Positions 8,107 to 16,325 of a stretch of DNA of 34,184 nucleotides are shown here, piece after piece; position 1 is the first letter of the stretch, and every line of letters begins with the position of its first letter. Below the pieces are notes generated by a model. It did no database searches. It was not told where the DNA came from and was given only the letters and a program-made list of their open reading frames with translations. The translations under genes were made by a program, and so were the position numbers. Source of the stretch: Chloroflexota bacterium (lineage in GTDB: Bacteria; Chloroflexota; Anaerolineae; Anaerolineales; Anaerolineaceae); NCBI GenBank assembly GCA_021848775.1, contig JAJZTR010000005.1, positions 1 to 34,184 of the forward strand. The letters are read 5' to 3'.

Positions 8107-8511
8107 TTATCTTAGAAAATGATCTCGGACTTTGGCTGAAATTTGTTGATCCGTCATCTTATCAACGGTGTCAACTCCAACGATTATTCCTTCGAGGCCT
8201 CCACGGATAAGGTGATTTTTGAATTCCACTTTTGCCTCTCCAGGACCAATTATCCAAATGGCTTCAGCACCACGAATAAAGGAGATGATCCCATCGTAAT
8301 AATTACCCAGGTGATCCCTAAACTGCCGATCTCGTATATCCTCCGCGGTTGAACCCTTGGGAGCATTGGGACCTTTCGTCCGGGTACCCGTTGAAAACCG
8401 CACATGTTTCTCCAGATTCGATCGGATTTCACGGATGACTTCGACCTCATTTTCAATGGTCACGATCACAGCTTTGCGATGATCAATCCACAATCCTACT
8501 TCCCTTTTCAT
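8107..8511 (-). CDS. eRF1/pelota-domain-like small protein (host-attachment-like fold)
   Basis: A 134-residue protein starting MKREVGLWIDHRKAVIV, with RDRQFRDHLGNYYDGII and WIIGPGEAKVEFKNHL in the middle and TVDKMTDQQISAKVRDHF at the end. This pattern belongs to a family of small bacterial proteins related to eRF1/pelota domain 3. Its function is not established; links to ribosome-associated stress responses are suggestions only. I chose the second ATG (8511), which has AGGGAAGG six bases upstream. The ATG at 8529 lacks a good site. Promoter A would start transcription near 8545, giving a leader of about 34 bases. It is the first gene of an operon with the Lys-rich repeat protein. Confidence 0.72.
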   Translation of the reverse strand: MKREVGLWIDHRKAVIVTIENEVEVIREIRSNLEKHVRFSTGTRTKGPNAPKGSTAEDIRDRQFRDHLGNYYDGIISFIRGAEAIWIIGPGEAKVEFKNHLIRGGLEGIIVGVDTVDKMTDQQISAKVRDHFLR

Positions 8512-8551
8512 AAGGACCTTCCCTTCCATCGATAGTTCTCACCCTATTACC

Positions 8552-8606
8552 ATCCTATGCGAAAGGGGCTATTCATGTCCCTAATTAAATCTATAAAAAC
8601 CCTATC
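8552..8606 (-). promoter_or_regulatory. Conserved promoter element, site A
   Basis: Read on the minus strand: -35-like GGGACA (8576-8581), an 18-bp spacer containing AATAGCCCC, and -10-like TAGGAT (8552-8557). Upstream TAG motifs (ATAG at about 8591 and 8602) are spaced about 11 bp. GGTAAT follows the -10. It drives the eRF1-like gene and the Lys-rich gene. Confidence 0.72.
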
Positions 8607-8897
8607 AGAATCTTATTCCGGTTCACCCTCGTGATAAACCTCCCGTTTGATCGTTGTCTTTTTAGGCTGAAAAGATCTCCCAGGTTGTTTTTAAAATCAA
8701 GTTGACCATATCTGAATTTAATCGGTTCAAGAGGATAGAAAAGACCTGGTCAGGGTACCTGGTCAGGTCTTTTGCCGCCGGAAAACTATTCGTTCTTTGT
8801 TGTCGGGCTAATTCGCCAGCCCGCCGGTCGCGGCGACATTTTCCTTTTGTCTGAGCATCACGTCCATTGGATCACCGCAAGGATCGAGATTGCTAAT
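8607..8897. other. Intergenic region between operons
   Basis: About 290 bases lie between site A and the end of the acidic protein gene. The region holds the hairpin at 8739-8772. I see no gene or other repeat in it. Confidence 0.4.
8739..8772 (-). terminator. Hairpin terminator, nested inverted repeat
   Basis: Outer arms AAAAGACCTG and CAGGTCTTTT enclose a second small stem CAGG-GTA-CCTG. On the minus strand TTTTCTATCCTCTT follows. It suits the end of the operon 9820 to 8898, and it is symmetrical enough to work in both directions. Confidence 0.65.
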
Positions 8898-9260
8898 CTA
8901 GCTCCCCCAGGTCGTTTCCGCTAACGATTCGTCCGCAAGCGGCATTGAACGGACAACTTCTTCAACAGGCTCCTCATTGACAATCAATTCGTCCATCGGG
9001 CCAACTGCAGCAATGGTCCCGCCCATCGGAATCTCCTGGTTAGGAGTCTCAAACATCTGAATCTCATCCGGAAGAGGTCCACTCAGCGGTTCCACGGATG
9101 CAACGGTCCCACCCATGGGCGTATCGTTGATAAGAGACTCATCCACCGGGGTTCTGTCGGCAAAAGTATCCGATTTTAATGTCGGGGGGTTGGTGTCTTT
9201 ATCGATTTCCCCAATGATTTCTGAGGTTTCGTCAAGGTTTCTGTAAACCTGGTCTGTCAT
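8898..9260 (-). CDS. Acidic hypothetical protein with two PMGGT repeats
   Basis: A 120-residue, strongly acidic and probably disordered protein. It contains two copies of a short motif, PMGGTVASVEPL and PMGGTIAAVGPM, about 30 residues apart, with Glu/Asp-rich stretches between. It has no signal peptide, membrane segment or recognised domain. Its ATG overlaps the stop of the preceding gene (ATGA), so it is translationally coupled to the membrane-anchored protein 9257-9820. The hairpin at 8739-8772 ends the operon and site B at 9909 starts it. I cannot assign a function. Confidence 0.62.
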   Translation of the reverse strand: MTDQVYRNLDETSEIIGEIDKDTNPPTLKSDTFADRTPVDESLINDTPMGGTVASVEPLSGPLPDEIQMFETPNQEIPMGGTIAAVGPMDELIVNEEPVEEVVRSMPLADESLAETTWGS

Positions 9261-9820
9261 TTCAAATTCTCCTTTACGGCATCTACCTCTTTTCCGAGGA
9301 GTTCCTCAAACAGCGACCGATAATGGATCAAAGCCTGCCTTAAATCTTCAGTATTTGCCTGTTGCTGCTCATTTTTTAGTGCTATTTCGCGAGCAGCGCG
9401 GTAGTTGCTTACTAATCCAGGATAGTTGACTGAGATATCGGCCGCACGCTGCTCAAAATCTGAGACTGGATAGGCGCGAATCTGCATAACTTCCATGATC
9501 AGGCGGTCGGCATTACCAATTGCCTGACCTGGTTCGTCGACAAATTTTGATTGGATTGCAGCCCAATTCGCCAGATAACGCTCACGGTCAGCGGCAGACA
9601 GTGGTTTGATATTCAAACCCGCGACATGCTTCTGGCGTTCATCCAGCTCTGCTTGGGCTTTCTTTTTATTGCCCAAAGCCTGCACTGTGCGATCATATTC
9701 AGTCCCAAAACGGTCTTGGAGCTTTTTCGAACGGTTCCGGCTTGAAAAAGATGAAGCCAATAGCAAGCCAACGATCACCAGCACCGCGACAGCGATGACG
9801 ATTATCAATGTAGAATCCAC
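9257..9820 (-). CDS. Membrane-anchored hypothetical protein with helical cytoplasmic or extracytoplasmic domain
   Basis: A 187-residue protein with one N-terminal membrane segment (about residues 4-24). The remainder is helical, charged and rich in Gln, Glu and Lys, and contains LSAADRERYLANWAAIQSKF and a coiled-coil-like end. Similar short proteins with this layout are common in bacterial genomes as proteins of unknown function. The start is GTG at 9820, chosen for the strong AAGGAGG six bases upstream. It is the first gene of the operon under promoter B, with a leader of about 80 bases. Its stop overlaps the start of the acidic protein gene, so the two products may act together. Confidence 0.72.
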   Translation of the reverse strand: MDSTLIIVIAVAVLVIVGLLLASSFSSRNRSKKLQDRFGTEYDRTVQALGNKKKAQAELDERQKHVAGLNIKPLSAADRERYLANWAAIQSKFVDEPGQAIGNADRLIMEVMQIRAYPVSDFEQRAADISVNYPGLVSNYRAAREIALKNEQQQANTEDLRQALIHYRSLFEELLGKEVDAVKENLK

Positions 9821-9908
9821 AAAAACCTCCTTGATTATTGGTGAAAAACCCCTTTGCCATACTCACCGTACAAAGGGGATCTTCGTTATTGACAAACTTA
9901 CAACTACC

Positions 9909-9964
9909 ATAGTACAAAACCACGGCTATCTTTGTCCCCAAAAATACCTATATTATTCCTATTA
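9909..9964 (-). promoter_or_regulatory. Conserved promoter element, site B
   Basis: Minus strand: GGGACA (9933-9938), an 18-bp spacer with AGATAGCC, and TACTAT (9909-9914). Upstream are ATATAGG and AATAGG, about 11 bp apart, and GGTAGT follows the -10. It drives 9820-8898. Confidence 0.7.
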
Positions 9965-10196
9965 AATGTCAGCAAGAAAAAATCCTATCAGCCTGAAATT
10001 CATTGCTTCTCCAGGGTTCCGCGCCAGGAATTTTTATTTCCCCATCACCGTTCCACTATTGAATTTTCTGGAACGGTTTAATCGTTTTCAACACAGAGCA
10101 ATAAAATTATTGCCTGAGTGCGGTCAGCGACAGGCAATTACCATTGGTCAGACGCCTACATTAATGAGCCGCTTTCCAATATACCATTGGACAGAT
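9965..10196. other. Intergenic region between rhomboid gene and site B
   Basis: About 230 bases with no credible gene. It contains the possible terminator at 10109-10138. The rest shows no recognisable structure. Confidence 0.4.
10109..10138 (-). terminator. Possible terminator of the rhomboid gene
   Basis: An 8-bp inverted repeat (ATTGCCTG/CAGGCAAT) encloses a 14-base loop. On the minus strand it is followed by AATAATTTTATT. The stem is short for its loop, so the call is moderate. Confidence 0.45.
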
Positions 10197-10856
10197 TTAC
10201 GACCGTTTCGATAACGCTGGCGTCCCGCGATTCCCGCCCAGCAGAAAGGTGAATGCTAATCCCGCTATAAATCCACCGATGTGCGCCATGTATGCCACAC
10301 CTCCGGTTTGCGCGGTATCAGCGATCGAGCCAATCCCGCTAAATAGCTGCAGAACGATCCATAACCCAATGACTACCAACGCCGGCAAAGGGATTACGCC
10401 CCTGCCCATCAGTACATTAACTTTCCCCTTCGGGAACATCACGATGTAAGCTCCGAGTACACCGGCGATCGCCCCAGACGCGCCCACGTTTGGCACATTC
10501 GACCCAGCACTAAAAGCCAGCTGTGCGAACATAGCCACAACGCCAGCCAACAGGTAGAAGATGATGAACTTGAGGTGACCAAAACGGTCTTCCACGTTAT
10601 CGCCAAAGATCCACAGGTACAGCATATTGCCACCGAGGTGGAGCCAACCTGCGTGCATAAACATTGAAGTGAAGATCGTCAGAACATCACCTCCGGGATT
10701 CGCAAGAAAACGGCTCGGAATAAAAGCCCATTTTTGGATAAATGCGTCCCCTCCACTTAATTCAACCAGGAAGAAGATGACGTTGATCACGATCAAGGCA
10801 TACGTGACCAGTGGAACTGTTCTGCGAGCGCTATTGTCATCACCAATTGGAAACAT
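10197..10856 (-). CDS. Rhomboid family intramembrane serine protease
   Basis: A 219-residue polytopic membrane protein. The catalytic serine lies in GASGAIAGVLG (Ser about 127). The catalytic histidine lies in YMAHIGGFIAGL (His about 192). WLHLGGNMLYLWIFGDNVED is the usual loop and second-helix region. Rhomboids cut membrane proteins within the bilayer; the substrate here is unknown. The size and the Ser-His dyad indicate an active, single-domain bacterial rhomboid. ATG is preceded by AAGAGGA. It lies within the stress-gene block between a CBS protein and the membrane/acidic pair, and none of the six conserved promoter elements is directly upstream. Confidence 0.92.
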   Translation of the reverse strand: MFPIGDDNSARRTVPLVTYALIVINVIFFLVELSGGDAFIQKWAFIPSRFLANPGGDVLTIFTSMFMHAGWLHLGGNMLYLWIFGDNVEDRFGHLKFIIFYLLAGVVAMFAQLAFSAGSNVPNVGASGAIAGVLGAYIVMFPKGKVNVLMGRGVIPLPALVVIGLWIVLQLFSGIGSIADTAQTGGVAYMAHIGGFIAGLAFTFLLGGNRGTPALSKRS

Positions 10857-10987
10857 AGGGTTTTCCTCTTAAAGGGTGCCACCCAGTTTTTGGCCAGGTG
10901 GCAGATTGCTAGCAGGTAAGCGTAATGAGGTTGTCATCAAAGGTACCAATATCAAAATTTATAAAAGGTCCTTTACCAGGTTCCCTG

Positions 10988-11425
10988 TTACTTCTTACCG
11001 GTTTGTGAAATATCTTTCACAATTTCAGCAGTTTTTTCAGGCTGGTTCACCCGCGTCGCCACATCGGCCTGAGCAATAATTCCGAGGATCTTATTATCGT
11101 CATTCACGATGGGAATACGGCGCAGCTGATGCTCAGACATCATATCCAACGCTCTTTGAATATCGTCATCAGGCCGGCAGGTCACCAGCTTATAAGTCAT
11201 GACCTCTTCTACTTGAACCGATTTGGGATCCAATCCCTGGCCAACAATTCTCAAAGCCAGATCACGATCCGTCACGATGCCGACCAATTTTCGCGTCTCG
11301 TTGTTTTCGATCACAGGTATCGAACCGATGTTTTCACGCTTCATCCATTGGGCTACTTTCATAACCGAGTCAGACGGCCGGCAGCAAATGGGATTTTTTG
11401 TCATTACTGATTCGCATGTATGCAT
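10988..11425 (-). CDS. Two-CBS-domain protein
   Basis: A 145-residue protein with two CBS domains in tandem. The first is about residues 5-60 (VMTKNPICCRPSDSVMKVAQ...GIVTDRDLALRIV). The second is about 70-130 (EEVMTYKLVTCRPDDDIQRA...GIIAQADVATRV). CBS pairs bind adenosyl nucleotides and usually sense energy state. Stand-alone CBS proteins of this size are common near stress genes, and their partners are generally unknown. I chose the internal ATG at 11425, which follows AAGAGGAGAA. A longer frame from 11500 lacks such a site. Confidence 0.88.
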   Translation of the reverse strand: MHTCESVMTKNPICCRPSDSVMKVAQWMKRENIGSIPVIENNETRKLVGIVTDRDLALRIVGQGLDPKSVQVEEVMTYKLVTCRPDDDIQRALDMMSEHQLRRIPIVNDDNKILGIIAQADVATRVNQPEKTAEIVKDISQTGKK

Positions 11426-11640
11426 AGAATTCTCCTCTTTACAAGAACAGGTAACCACTTCCAAAATAAATGGATCCTTATGGATACCTGCTGAATTCAC
11501 AGGTAACTGATCGTTCTACTCATTGAGGTCGTAGTCATTCGGCTGGACCTAAAGACCGGGCAAGGATCATCTCATTCGTGAATTCAATTGAGCCACGAAC
11601 ATTTCACCTAGCCTGGTCTATCGGTCCCAATCCTGGAATT

Positions 11641-11796
11641 CTATATAACCCCAAGCAGCGTCAAGATGACGAGGATGATCGCGATAACGATGAGCGTGTG
11701 AATCCAGCTACCGGTTTTCGGAAAACTTGGAATCGCTCTTCCACCGAAAGCGCCGAGCAGCCATAAGACAAACAGAATGATAATGATAGTCCACAT
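11641..11796 (-). CDS. Small two-helix membrane protein, lmo0937/DUF5670-like
   Basis: A 51-residue protein starting MWTIIIILFVLWLLGAF and ending ILVILTLLGVI. Two hydrophobic helices are separated by a short polar turn with KTGSWIH. This matches the small lmo0937-type (DUF5670) membrane proteins, which have the same length and the WLLG motif. ATG at 11796 is preceded by AAAGGAGAAATATC, a strong ribosome binding site, and the gene ends in TAG. Its role is unknown. It lies in a row of small membrane proteins that are typical companions of stress genes. Confidence 0.75.
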   Translation of the reverse strand: MWTIIIILFVLWLLGAFGGRAIPSFPKTGSWIHTLIVIAIILVILTLLGVI

Positions 11797-11878
11797 GATA
11801 TTTCTCCTTTTACCTTAATTGAATCTTCCCAGGTCATTTACCGGGTGGCATTTGACTAAAGCAGGGAATTAAATGAGA

Positions 11879-12133
11879 TTATCGTCTCCGACGAATTAAA
11901 CGGACGATTGCCAGCAGGATGATGGTACCCAGTAGCGTTACCAGCATGGTCGGAACGGTGATCGCATCGTTGATTGTCCCGACACCAAAGATTGGGCTTA
12001 GGAAGTAACCGGCCAGGAATGCGCCTACGATAGCCACGACGATGTTGATCAACAGGTTTGAGCGGTCATGCATGATTTCAGTCGCCACCCAGCCAATACC
12101 TGCAGCAACGATCAGGTAGATGAGGATGTTCAA
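11879..12133 (-). CDS. GlsB/YeaQ/YmgE family small membrane protein
   Basis: An 84-residue protein with three hydrophobic segments and the family pattern GWVATEIM...NIVVAIVGAFLAGYFL, ending in a basic IRRRR. These transglycosylase-associated proteins are common in stress regulons; their exact activity is not proven. The start is TTG at 12133, chosen because AGGGAGA lies 7 bases upstream and the residues from here fit the family. It lies downstream of the first Dps gene, on the same strand, with about 210 bases between. Confidence 0.85.
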   Translation of the reverse strand: MNILIYLIVAAGIGWVATEIMHDRSNLLINIVVAIVGAFLAGYFLSPIFGVGTINDAITVPTMLVTLLGTIILLAIVRLIRRRR

Positions 12134-12343
12134 ATTTTCTCCCTAGTGTATGTATGGGTCGAGTGGAATGCGGTGTGTGTGATTGTTGCTCCACCTCCTG
12201 CTTGGGAGGGAGGGATGGGAATTTTCCCGCGGATGTCATGAGGGTGAAGCGGGTTCATACCCTTTACGCTTTGGATGCATGCTACCGGCTCGGGTTGTTA
12301 TCTTTCATACATTATTTCCTTCCTGGCTCTCGCCGACAAAAGG

Positions 12344-12856
12344 TCAGGTCTCGAAATATGTACGAAGCTCCCAGGCCATCTTTTCATGTTGAACCAGGAT
12401 TTCCACTAAAAATTGGCGTGTGACTTCGTCTCCATACTCTTCCGAACATTTTTTGGCGCTCTCGCGCAAGCTACGGATTGCGACCTCATGCGCTGCCAAA
12501 AGTTCCTTAATATCAGGGGCATCACCATGAAGATCACCCCACTTGAAGTTGGCGAAAAATTTCTGCAGTCTGTCAACGGCAATTTCGCCCAGCATTCGGA
12601 CCCGCTCAGTGAGCTTTTCTAAAATAAGGTTGAGCTGCCCAGAGTGGGAAGAAAGCAAGCCTCGCTGCTCAACAAAATCCTTCCCCCTCAGGTTCCAATG
12701 GGCAAAGCGGGTATTAATGGTTAGTCCGGTTTCAAGGGGTAGCAGCTTGTTGAGGATTTCTACAACAGCTCGGCGATCATCGCCTTCCAACCCTATGTTC
12801 GGTTGGAGATCAACCTGCAGCATTCTGTTGGTTAGCTCTTTGCGACTCTGTCCCAT
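12344..12856 (-). CDS. Dps-like ferritin protein with altered ferroxidase site
   Basis: A 170-residue protein of the Dps/ferritin-like family. It keeps the first ferroxidase His (FAHWNLRG) and the Glu of TERVRMLGE. The second His of the usual LHxLFE is replaced (QRGLLS in this position), and the Asp before AER is Glu. Iron oxidation is therefore doubtful, while DNA-binding or cage functions could remain. ATG at 12856 is chosen: AAAGGA lies 6 bases upstream, and site C places transcription start near 12887, so the ATG at 12889 would hardly be transcribed. Compare the canonical paralogue at 17828-18409. Confidence 0.82.
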   Translation of the reverse strand: MGQSRKELTNRMLQVDLQPNIGLEGDDRRAVVEILNKLLPLETGLTINTRFAHWNLRGKDFVEQRGLLSSHSGQLNLILEKLTERVRMLGEIAVDRLQKFFANFKWGDLHGDAPDIKELLAAHEVAIRSLRESAKKCSEEYGDEVTRQFLVEILVQHEKMAWELRTYFET

Positions 12857-12893
12857 GGAAATCCTTTCGCCCGATAGCTTTGACTGCATACCT

Positions 12894-12948
12894 ATCCTAT
12901 TTGAAAAGGGCTATCGAAGTCCCTAACACGATCTAAAAAATATCTAAA
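12894..12948 (-). promoter_or_regulatory. Conserved promoter element, site C
   Basis: Minus strand: GGGACT (12918-12923), an 18-bp spacer with CGATAGCCC, and TAGGAT (12894-12899). Upstream TAGA motifs lie about 11 bp apart. It drives the first Dps gene and directly abuts the terminator at 12958-12980. Confidence 0.74.
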
Positions 12949-12957
12949 CAAAAAATA

Positions 12958-12980
12958 GGCGTGAGGATTCAATCCTCGCC
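12958..12980 (-). terminator. Terminator of the AI-2E permease operon
   Basis: The hairpin GGCG(a)GGATTGAATCC(T)... has a GAGGAT-TCA-ATCCTC core and outer GGC/GCC pairs. On the minus strand TATTTTTTGTTT follows, a classical T-tract, and it separates the permease genes from promoter C. Confidence 0.78.
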
Positions 12981-13061
12981 CACTTGATAGCCGATAATAA
13001 TGACTGCTGCTAACTGGCCATCTGACCGTTCCTGCTGTGGTTGGGGAAAGGCGATAAATCC

Positions 13062-14255
13062 TCATTCAGCGGTTTCAGGTCGTGCAATCGTCTGAATAAT
13101 GGGATCGGCTTTCTCAATCAGTTGAGTGAGACGCTCCATGCTGCTGGTCACCGATCGTGGAGGAGGTTCATCCATGGCCTGAATGGTGGTCATGAGGTGT
13201 TCCTGCCGTGCTATAAGGTCCGAAACCAGGGCGGCGGCCCCTGGAGCATGTCGATGGCTAACCAGCCGGCGCCACAGGATTTGACATACCACAGATAATG
13301 GCGGCGCAAAAATGATGCCGATAATGCCAAAAGCGTCTGCCAGAGCAATCATCAAAATGATGGTCAGAATGGGGTTATCCCATTTACGCTTTAACAGCCG
13401 CGGCTTGACCCACACAATCAGGGCAATCATGACGATGAGAGCATAGGAGGCGGTCAACAAACTCATTTGCACACTGGTTAACAATCCAAACAGGAGCGGA
13501 GCAAGGATTGCCAGAGCAGCCCCGACCACGGGAATTAAACTCGCCAGAGCGCCAGCCAGCGCCAGGAGTGCCGGATATGGAGACCCGAGCAGCCAGTAGC
13601 CAAGGCCTAACAGCAACCCGGCCAGGATGCTTTGGATTACCTGACCGCGAATATATCCGCCAAGGTCAGGCTCGACAACCCGCCACACCCCGCGCGCTTG
13701 CTTGCGCTGACCAGACGGCAGCAAAGAAAGCCAGAGTCTTTCGAAGTGGACCTGACTTATGCTCCAGTAGACACTCAGAAAAAAAATAATAATCAGGGCG
13801 CTCACCAGCCCGCCAATGCCCTGCATAAAGCCGAGCAGAGTCGGAAGGACAAGCTCCCCTTGATTGCCGGTTACTTCCTGGAACAGAACACTCGGAGACG
13901 GCAAGGGGGAAATCAGAGATCGTTCGAATGAGGAGCCCCGAAGCCAAAGCGGCAGCGCCCATTCATCCTGAACCGCCATTGACTGAGCAAACACCTGGAT
14001 TTCATTGATTGCGCTTTGACCGGTCAGGACGAGCAAAAGGCCAAAACCGGCCAGGACAACCAGATATAGAATTACCCAGGCCGCACGGACAACAAATTTT
14101 CGTCCGGTCAGGCGATTAATCAACGGACGCACAGTCGCGGCAAGCATGAGCGAGATCACAACATAAATAACTACAATTCGAAATTGCCACAACATCACCA
14201 GAGCCAGCAATGTAGTCATAACTGCCGCACCGTACTTTACCAATTGCCTGTTCAT
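13062..14255 (-). CDS. AI-2E family transporter (PerM-like permease), second copy
   Basis: A 397-residue membrane protein of the AI-2E/PerM family. It has seven to eight hydrophobic segments, an extracytoplasmic-type region in the middle, and the family end GIIFAPPLSVVCQILWRRLV before a hydrophilic tail. Family members export small molecules or act as Na+/H+-coupled carriers; the substrate is unknown here. Its start overlaps the stop of the upstream paralogue by four bases (ATGA), so they are translationally coupled and may form a hetero-oligomer. The terminator at 12958-12980 ends the operon. Confidence 0.88.
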   Translation of the reverse strand: MNRQLVKYGAAVMTTLLALVMLWQFRIVVIYVVISLMLAATVRPLINRLTGRKFVVRAAWVILYLVVLAGFGLLLVLTGQSAINEIQVFAQSMAVQDEWALPLWLRGSSFERSLISPLPSPSVLFQEVTGNQGELVLPTLLGFMQGIGGLVSALIIIFFLSVYWSISQVHFERLWLSLLPSGQRKQARGVWRVVEPDLGGYIRGQVIQSILAGLLLGLGYWLLGSPYPALLALAGALASLIPVVGAALAILAPLLFGLLTSVQMSLLTASYALIVMIALIVWVKPRLLKRKWDNPILTIILMIALADAFGIIGIIFAPPLSVVCQILWRRLVSHRHAPGAAALVSDLIARQEHLMTTIQAMDEPPPRSVTSSMERLTQLIEKADPIIQTIARPETAE

Positions 14256-15529
14256 GGTGTACCTGAAGTTTGTTCTTGAGCCAGCAGCGCATCCAGATCG
14301 GTGGTTATGGCCTCAATTTCATCCATCACATGGTCAATTTGTTTTATCCTGAGGTCCGAACCGCTCCTATCGAGCCGCGCCTGTTTGCGCAAATCCTGGG
14401 CCAGGTCCTGAGCTTCGTAGCGCAGCCGGCTGGCATAATCACGATCAGGTGAGGTTTCCGGCTCCTGCTCTGCAGGATGGAAAACAAACCGATCGAGCAG
14501 CAGCTGAAAAATGGCTGCAGTGGGAATTGCCATGAGCGCGCCAACAATGCCGAACAATGAAGTAAAGGCAAAAATTGCCAGCAGCGAGACGAAAGGATTA
14601 ACACCCACCGCCTTACGCATTACCCGCGGCACGAGAAAAATACTTTCCGTCTGCTGGATAACCAGTGTGGCGACTACGACCCATATCAACTTAGATGGCG
14701 CTATGGATAAGGCAATGATCCCGGCCGGAAAGGCGCCAAGCAGCGGTCCAATCAAAGGAACTGCCTCCAACACCCCTGCCACGAGCGCCAGCACCAGGGC
14801 ATTTGGCAGACCGATCAGCAGATAGGTAATCAGAGACAGAGCTCCAATAACCAGACAAAGCACACCTTGACCGGCAATATAATATCCAACCTTATCTTCT
14901 ATGGCTGAAAACAATTCACCAATGTTTTCGCGCCGGCTTTTTGGAATCAATTGCAATAATGATTGGATCGTTCGCGGGCCGTCAAGTGTCCAGTGAAAGG
15001 CTAACAACAAAACCACTGTAGCCAGAAAGACAGCTTTGGCGGCTCCTGTGATATAGCCTGCCGCCTGGCCGGCGAACACCAGCATCTGCGCTCCTGTTTG
15101 CTCCATGGTTGTTGTTAGGGCTGGCAATGCTGCTGGTAAGAGCGTACTCAGTTGCACAAGCAACGGATTGGGAGAATCAGCCATCCACTGATGAAGGTTC
15201 AGGTAGTAACCCGGCACCGCAGCAACAATTGTTGAGCCCTGCTCAACAATGGACGGAAACACCAAAAGCACGAAGCCAACAATCAGGGCAAGCAGAAGCA
15301 GGTAAACAAGCAGGACTCCTGCGATCCTGTGGACACCTCGCCGATTCAACCAGCTTACGATCGGCCTGATCACCGTGCCTAACATGATGGCAAAAAATAA
15401 GGCAAAGACGACCTGGTAGAACCGGTAAAAAAGCCAGAAGCAGAGTGCAACGGATACGAGCACGATCGTTGCCCACATGACACTTCGAAACGTCCATTGA
15501 TTCGGTTGGTTAGGCGGATTGATTGCCAT
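14252..15529 (-). CDS. AI-2E family transporter (PerM-like permease), first copy
   Basis: A 425-residue permease of the same family as its downstream neighbour. It has an N-terminal pair of membrane helices, a soluble section, then the conserved block LVAGVLEAVPLIGPLLGAFP, and a C-terminal helix pair ending in PTAAIFQLLLDRFVF. A charged tail of about 70 residues follows, with coiled-coil character. It is the first gene of a two-gene operon. The ribosome binding site before ATG is weak. Similarity between the two copies is moderate, so they are an old duplication rather than a recent one. Confidence 0.88.
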   Translation of the reverse strand: MAINPPNQPNQWTFRSVMWATIVLVSVALCFWLFYRFYQVVFALFFAIMLGTVIRPIVSWLNRRGVHRIAGVLLVYLLLLALIVGFVLLVFPSIVEQGSTIVAAVPGYYLNLHQWMADSPNPLLVQLSTLLPAALPALTTTMEQTGAQMLVFAGQAAGYITGAAKAVFLATVVLLLAFHWTLDGPRTIQSLLQLIPKSRRENIGELFSAIEDKVGYYIAGQGVLCLVIGALSLITYLLIGLPNALVLALVAGVLEAVPLIGPLLGAFPAGIIALSIAPSKLIWVVVATLVIQQTESIFLVPRVMRKAVGVNPFVSLLAIFAFTSLFGIVGALMAIPTAAIFQLLLDRFVFHPAEQEPETSPDRDYASRLRYEAQDLAQDLRKQARLDRSGSDLRIKQIDHVMDEIEAITTDLDALLAQEQTSGTP

Positions 15530-15777
15530 ACTCGCCCTAACCTTTCAGTAAATTAGGAGAAAAACAAGATCTGGTCAATACAATCGGTTTCAAATTCACC
15601 TCGCCTGCTTTTTCAACCATTGTTCCGCGAAGCAGTTCTTTTCGGTTTTCCAGATACCATTCATTTATTACGTTCTTACCCATTAATTGGAAAAGTTGCC
15701 CCATTGTCATTCCCAAATCAGCAGGTTATGCCTTAATAAGTGGAAAACATCCTTTTATCTACCGGAAAGGTCAATTC

Positions 15778-15969
15778 TTAGCTCTGAGATAAACCCTTAC
15801 TAGGTTTCTTCTTCCAATCCGAAACCAAATTCGGGACATCCTTACCGCTAACAGTTGGCTGGTTCTCATCAGCCTGCCTGACTGATGAAATCCTTTTTGT
15901 AATGCCGCTTGACATCGGTTTAGATCTGGTCTGACCTGGCTTGCGCTTGCTTACACCCTTACGACCCAT
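15778..15969 (-). CDS. Small basic hypothetical protein
   Basis: A 63-residue, Lys/Arg/Ser-rich protein starting MGRKGVSKRKPGQTRSK and ending WKKKPSKGLSQS. It has no membrane segment or known domain and is probably disordered; nucleic-acid binding is possible. ATG at 15969 is chosen for the strong TAAGGAG site 7-8 bases upstream. The longer frame to 16161 lies over the neighbouring small membrane protein and the hairpin at 16013-16061, so I reject it. I do not know its function. Confidence 0.6.
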   Translation of the reverse strand: MGRKGVSKRKPGQTRSKPMSSGITKRISSVRQADENQPTVSGKDVPNLVSDWKKKPSKGLSQS

Positions 15970-16012
15970 ATCCTTACTCCTTAGATAAAACAGTAAATTA
16001 ATAAGAGTTGTT

Positions 16013-16061
16013 TGCCGGTTATCCCGCGGGATTGCTGTCCGCGCGGGTGAATTAACCGGCA
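16013..16061 (-). terminator. Long two-part hairpin, likely terminator or processing site
   Basis: Outer arms TGCCGGTTA/TTAACCGGCA and inner arms CCCGCG/CGCGGG lie between two small minus-strand genes. On the minus strand ACAACTCTTATTAATTTAC follows, a moderate T content. It may end the 44-residue membrane protein gene or attenuate the basic protein gene. Confidence 0.55.
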
Positions 16062-16063
16062 GC

Positions 16064-16198
16064 TCACTTCTTAACAGCGCTGCCTTTAACAGGCAAGGAT
16101 TTGTGAGCCACTTTTCGCTCTGCTCTAACCATCCGGCTGGCGAACCAGCCGACGACCGCACCAGCAGAGAGCCACACGATGAAATTTACAAGATTCAT
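16064..16198 (-). CDS. Very small single-helix membrane protein
   Basis: A 44-residue protein starting MNLVNFIVWLSAGAVVGWFA, followed by a basic tail (RMVRAERKVAHK...VKK). It has one membrane helix with the GAVVGW pattern also seen at the start of GlsB/YeaQ proteins, so it may be a shortened relative. ATG at 16198 follows GGAGGAATAAC, a very strong ribosome binding site. The stop TGA lies just before the hairpin at 16013-16061. The function is unknown. Confidence 0.65.
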   Translation of the reverse strand: MNLVNFIVWLSAGAVVGWFASRMVRAERKVAHKSLPVKGSAVKK

Positions 16199-16325
16199 GT
16201 TATTCCTCCACCCCTAATCTCTTCTGGATAAGGGAAATCTTTCGGATTGTTCCACATAACCGGCTGTGTCAATCAATGATTGAGAAACCGGTGGTGTGCT
16301 AAATTCACGGTCGACCCGTGTCAGG

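Noticed and set aside
12984-12990. GATAGCC near 12984 as a further copy of the promoter element
   Set aside because: There is no GGGAC at the right distance and no -10 at 18 bp; it is a chance match downstream of the permease operon.
15778-16161. 127-codon version of the small basic protein
   Set aside because: The extension covers another small gene and a hairpin in antisense-like composition. The internal ATG at 15969 has a strong ribosome binding site.
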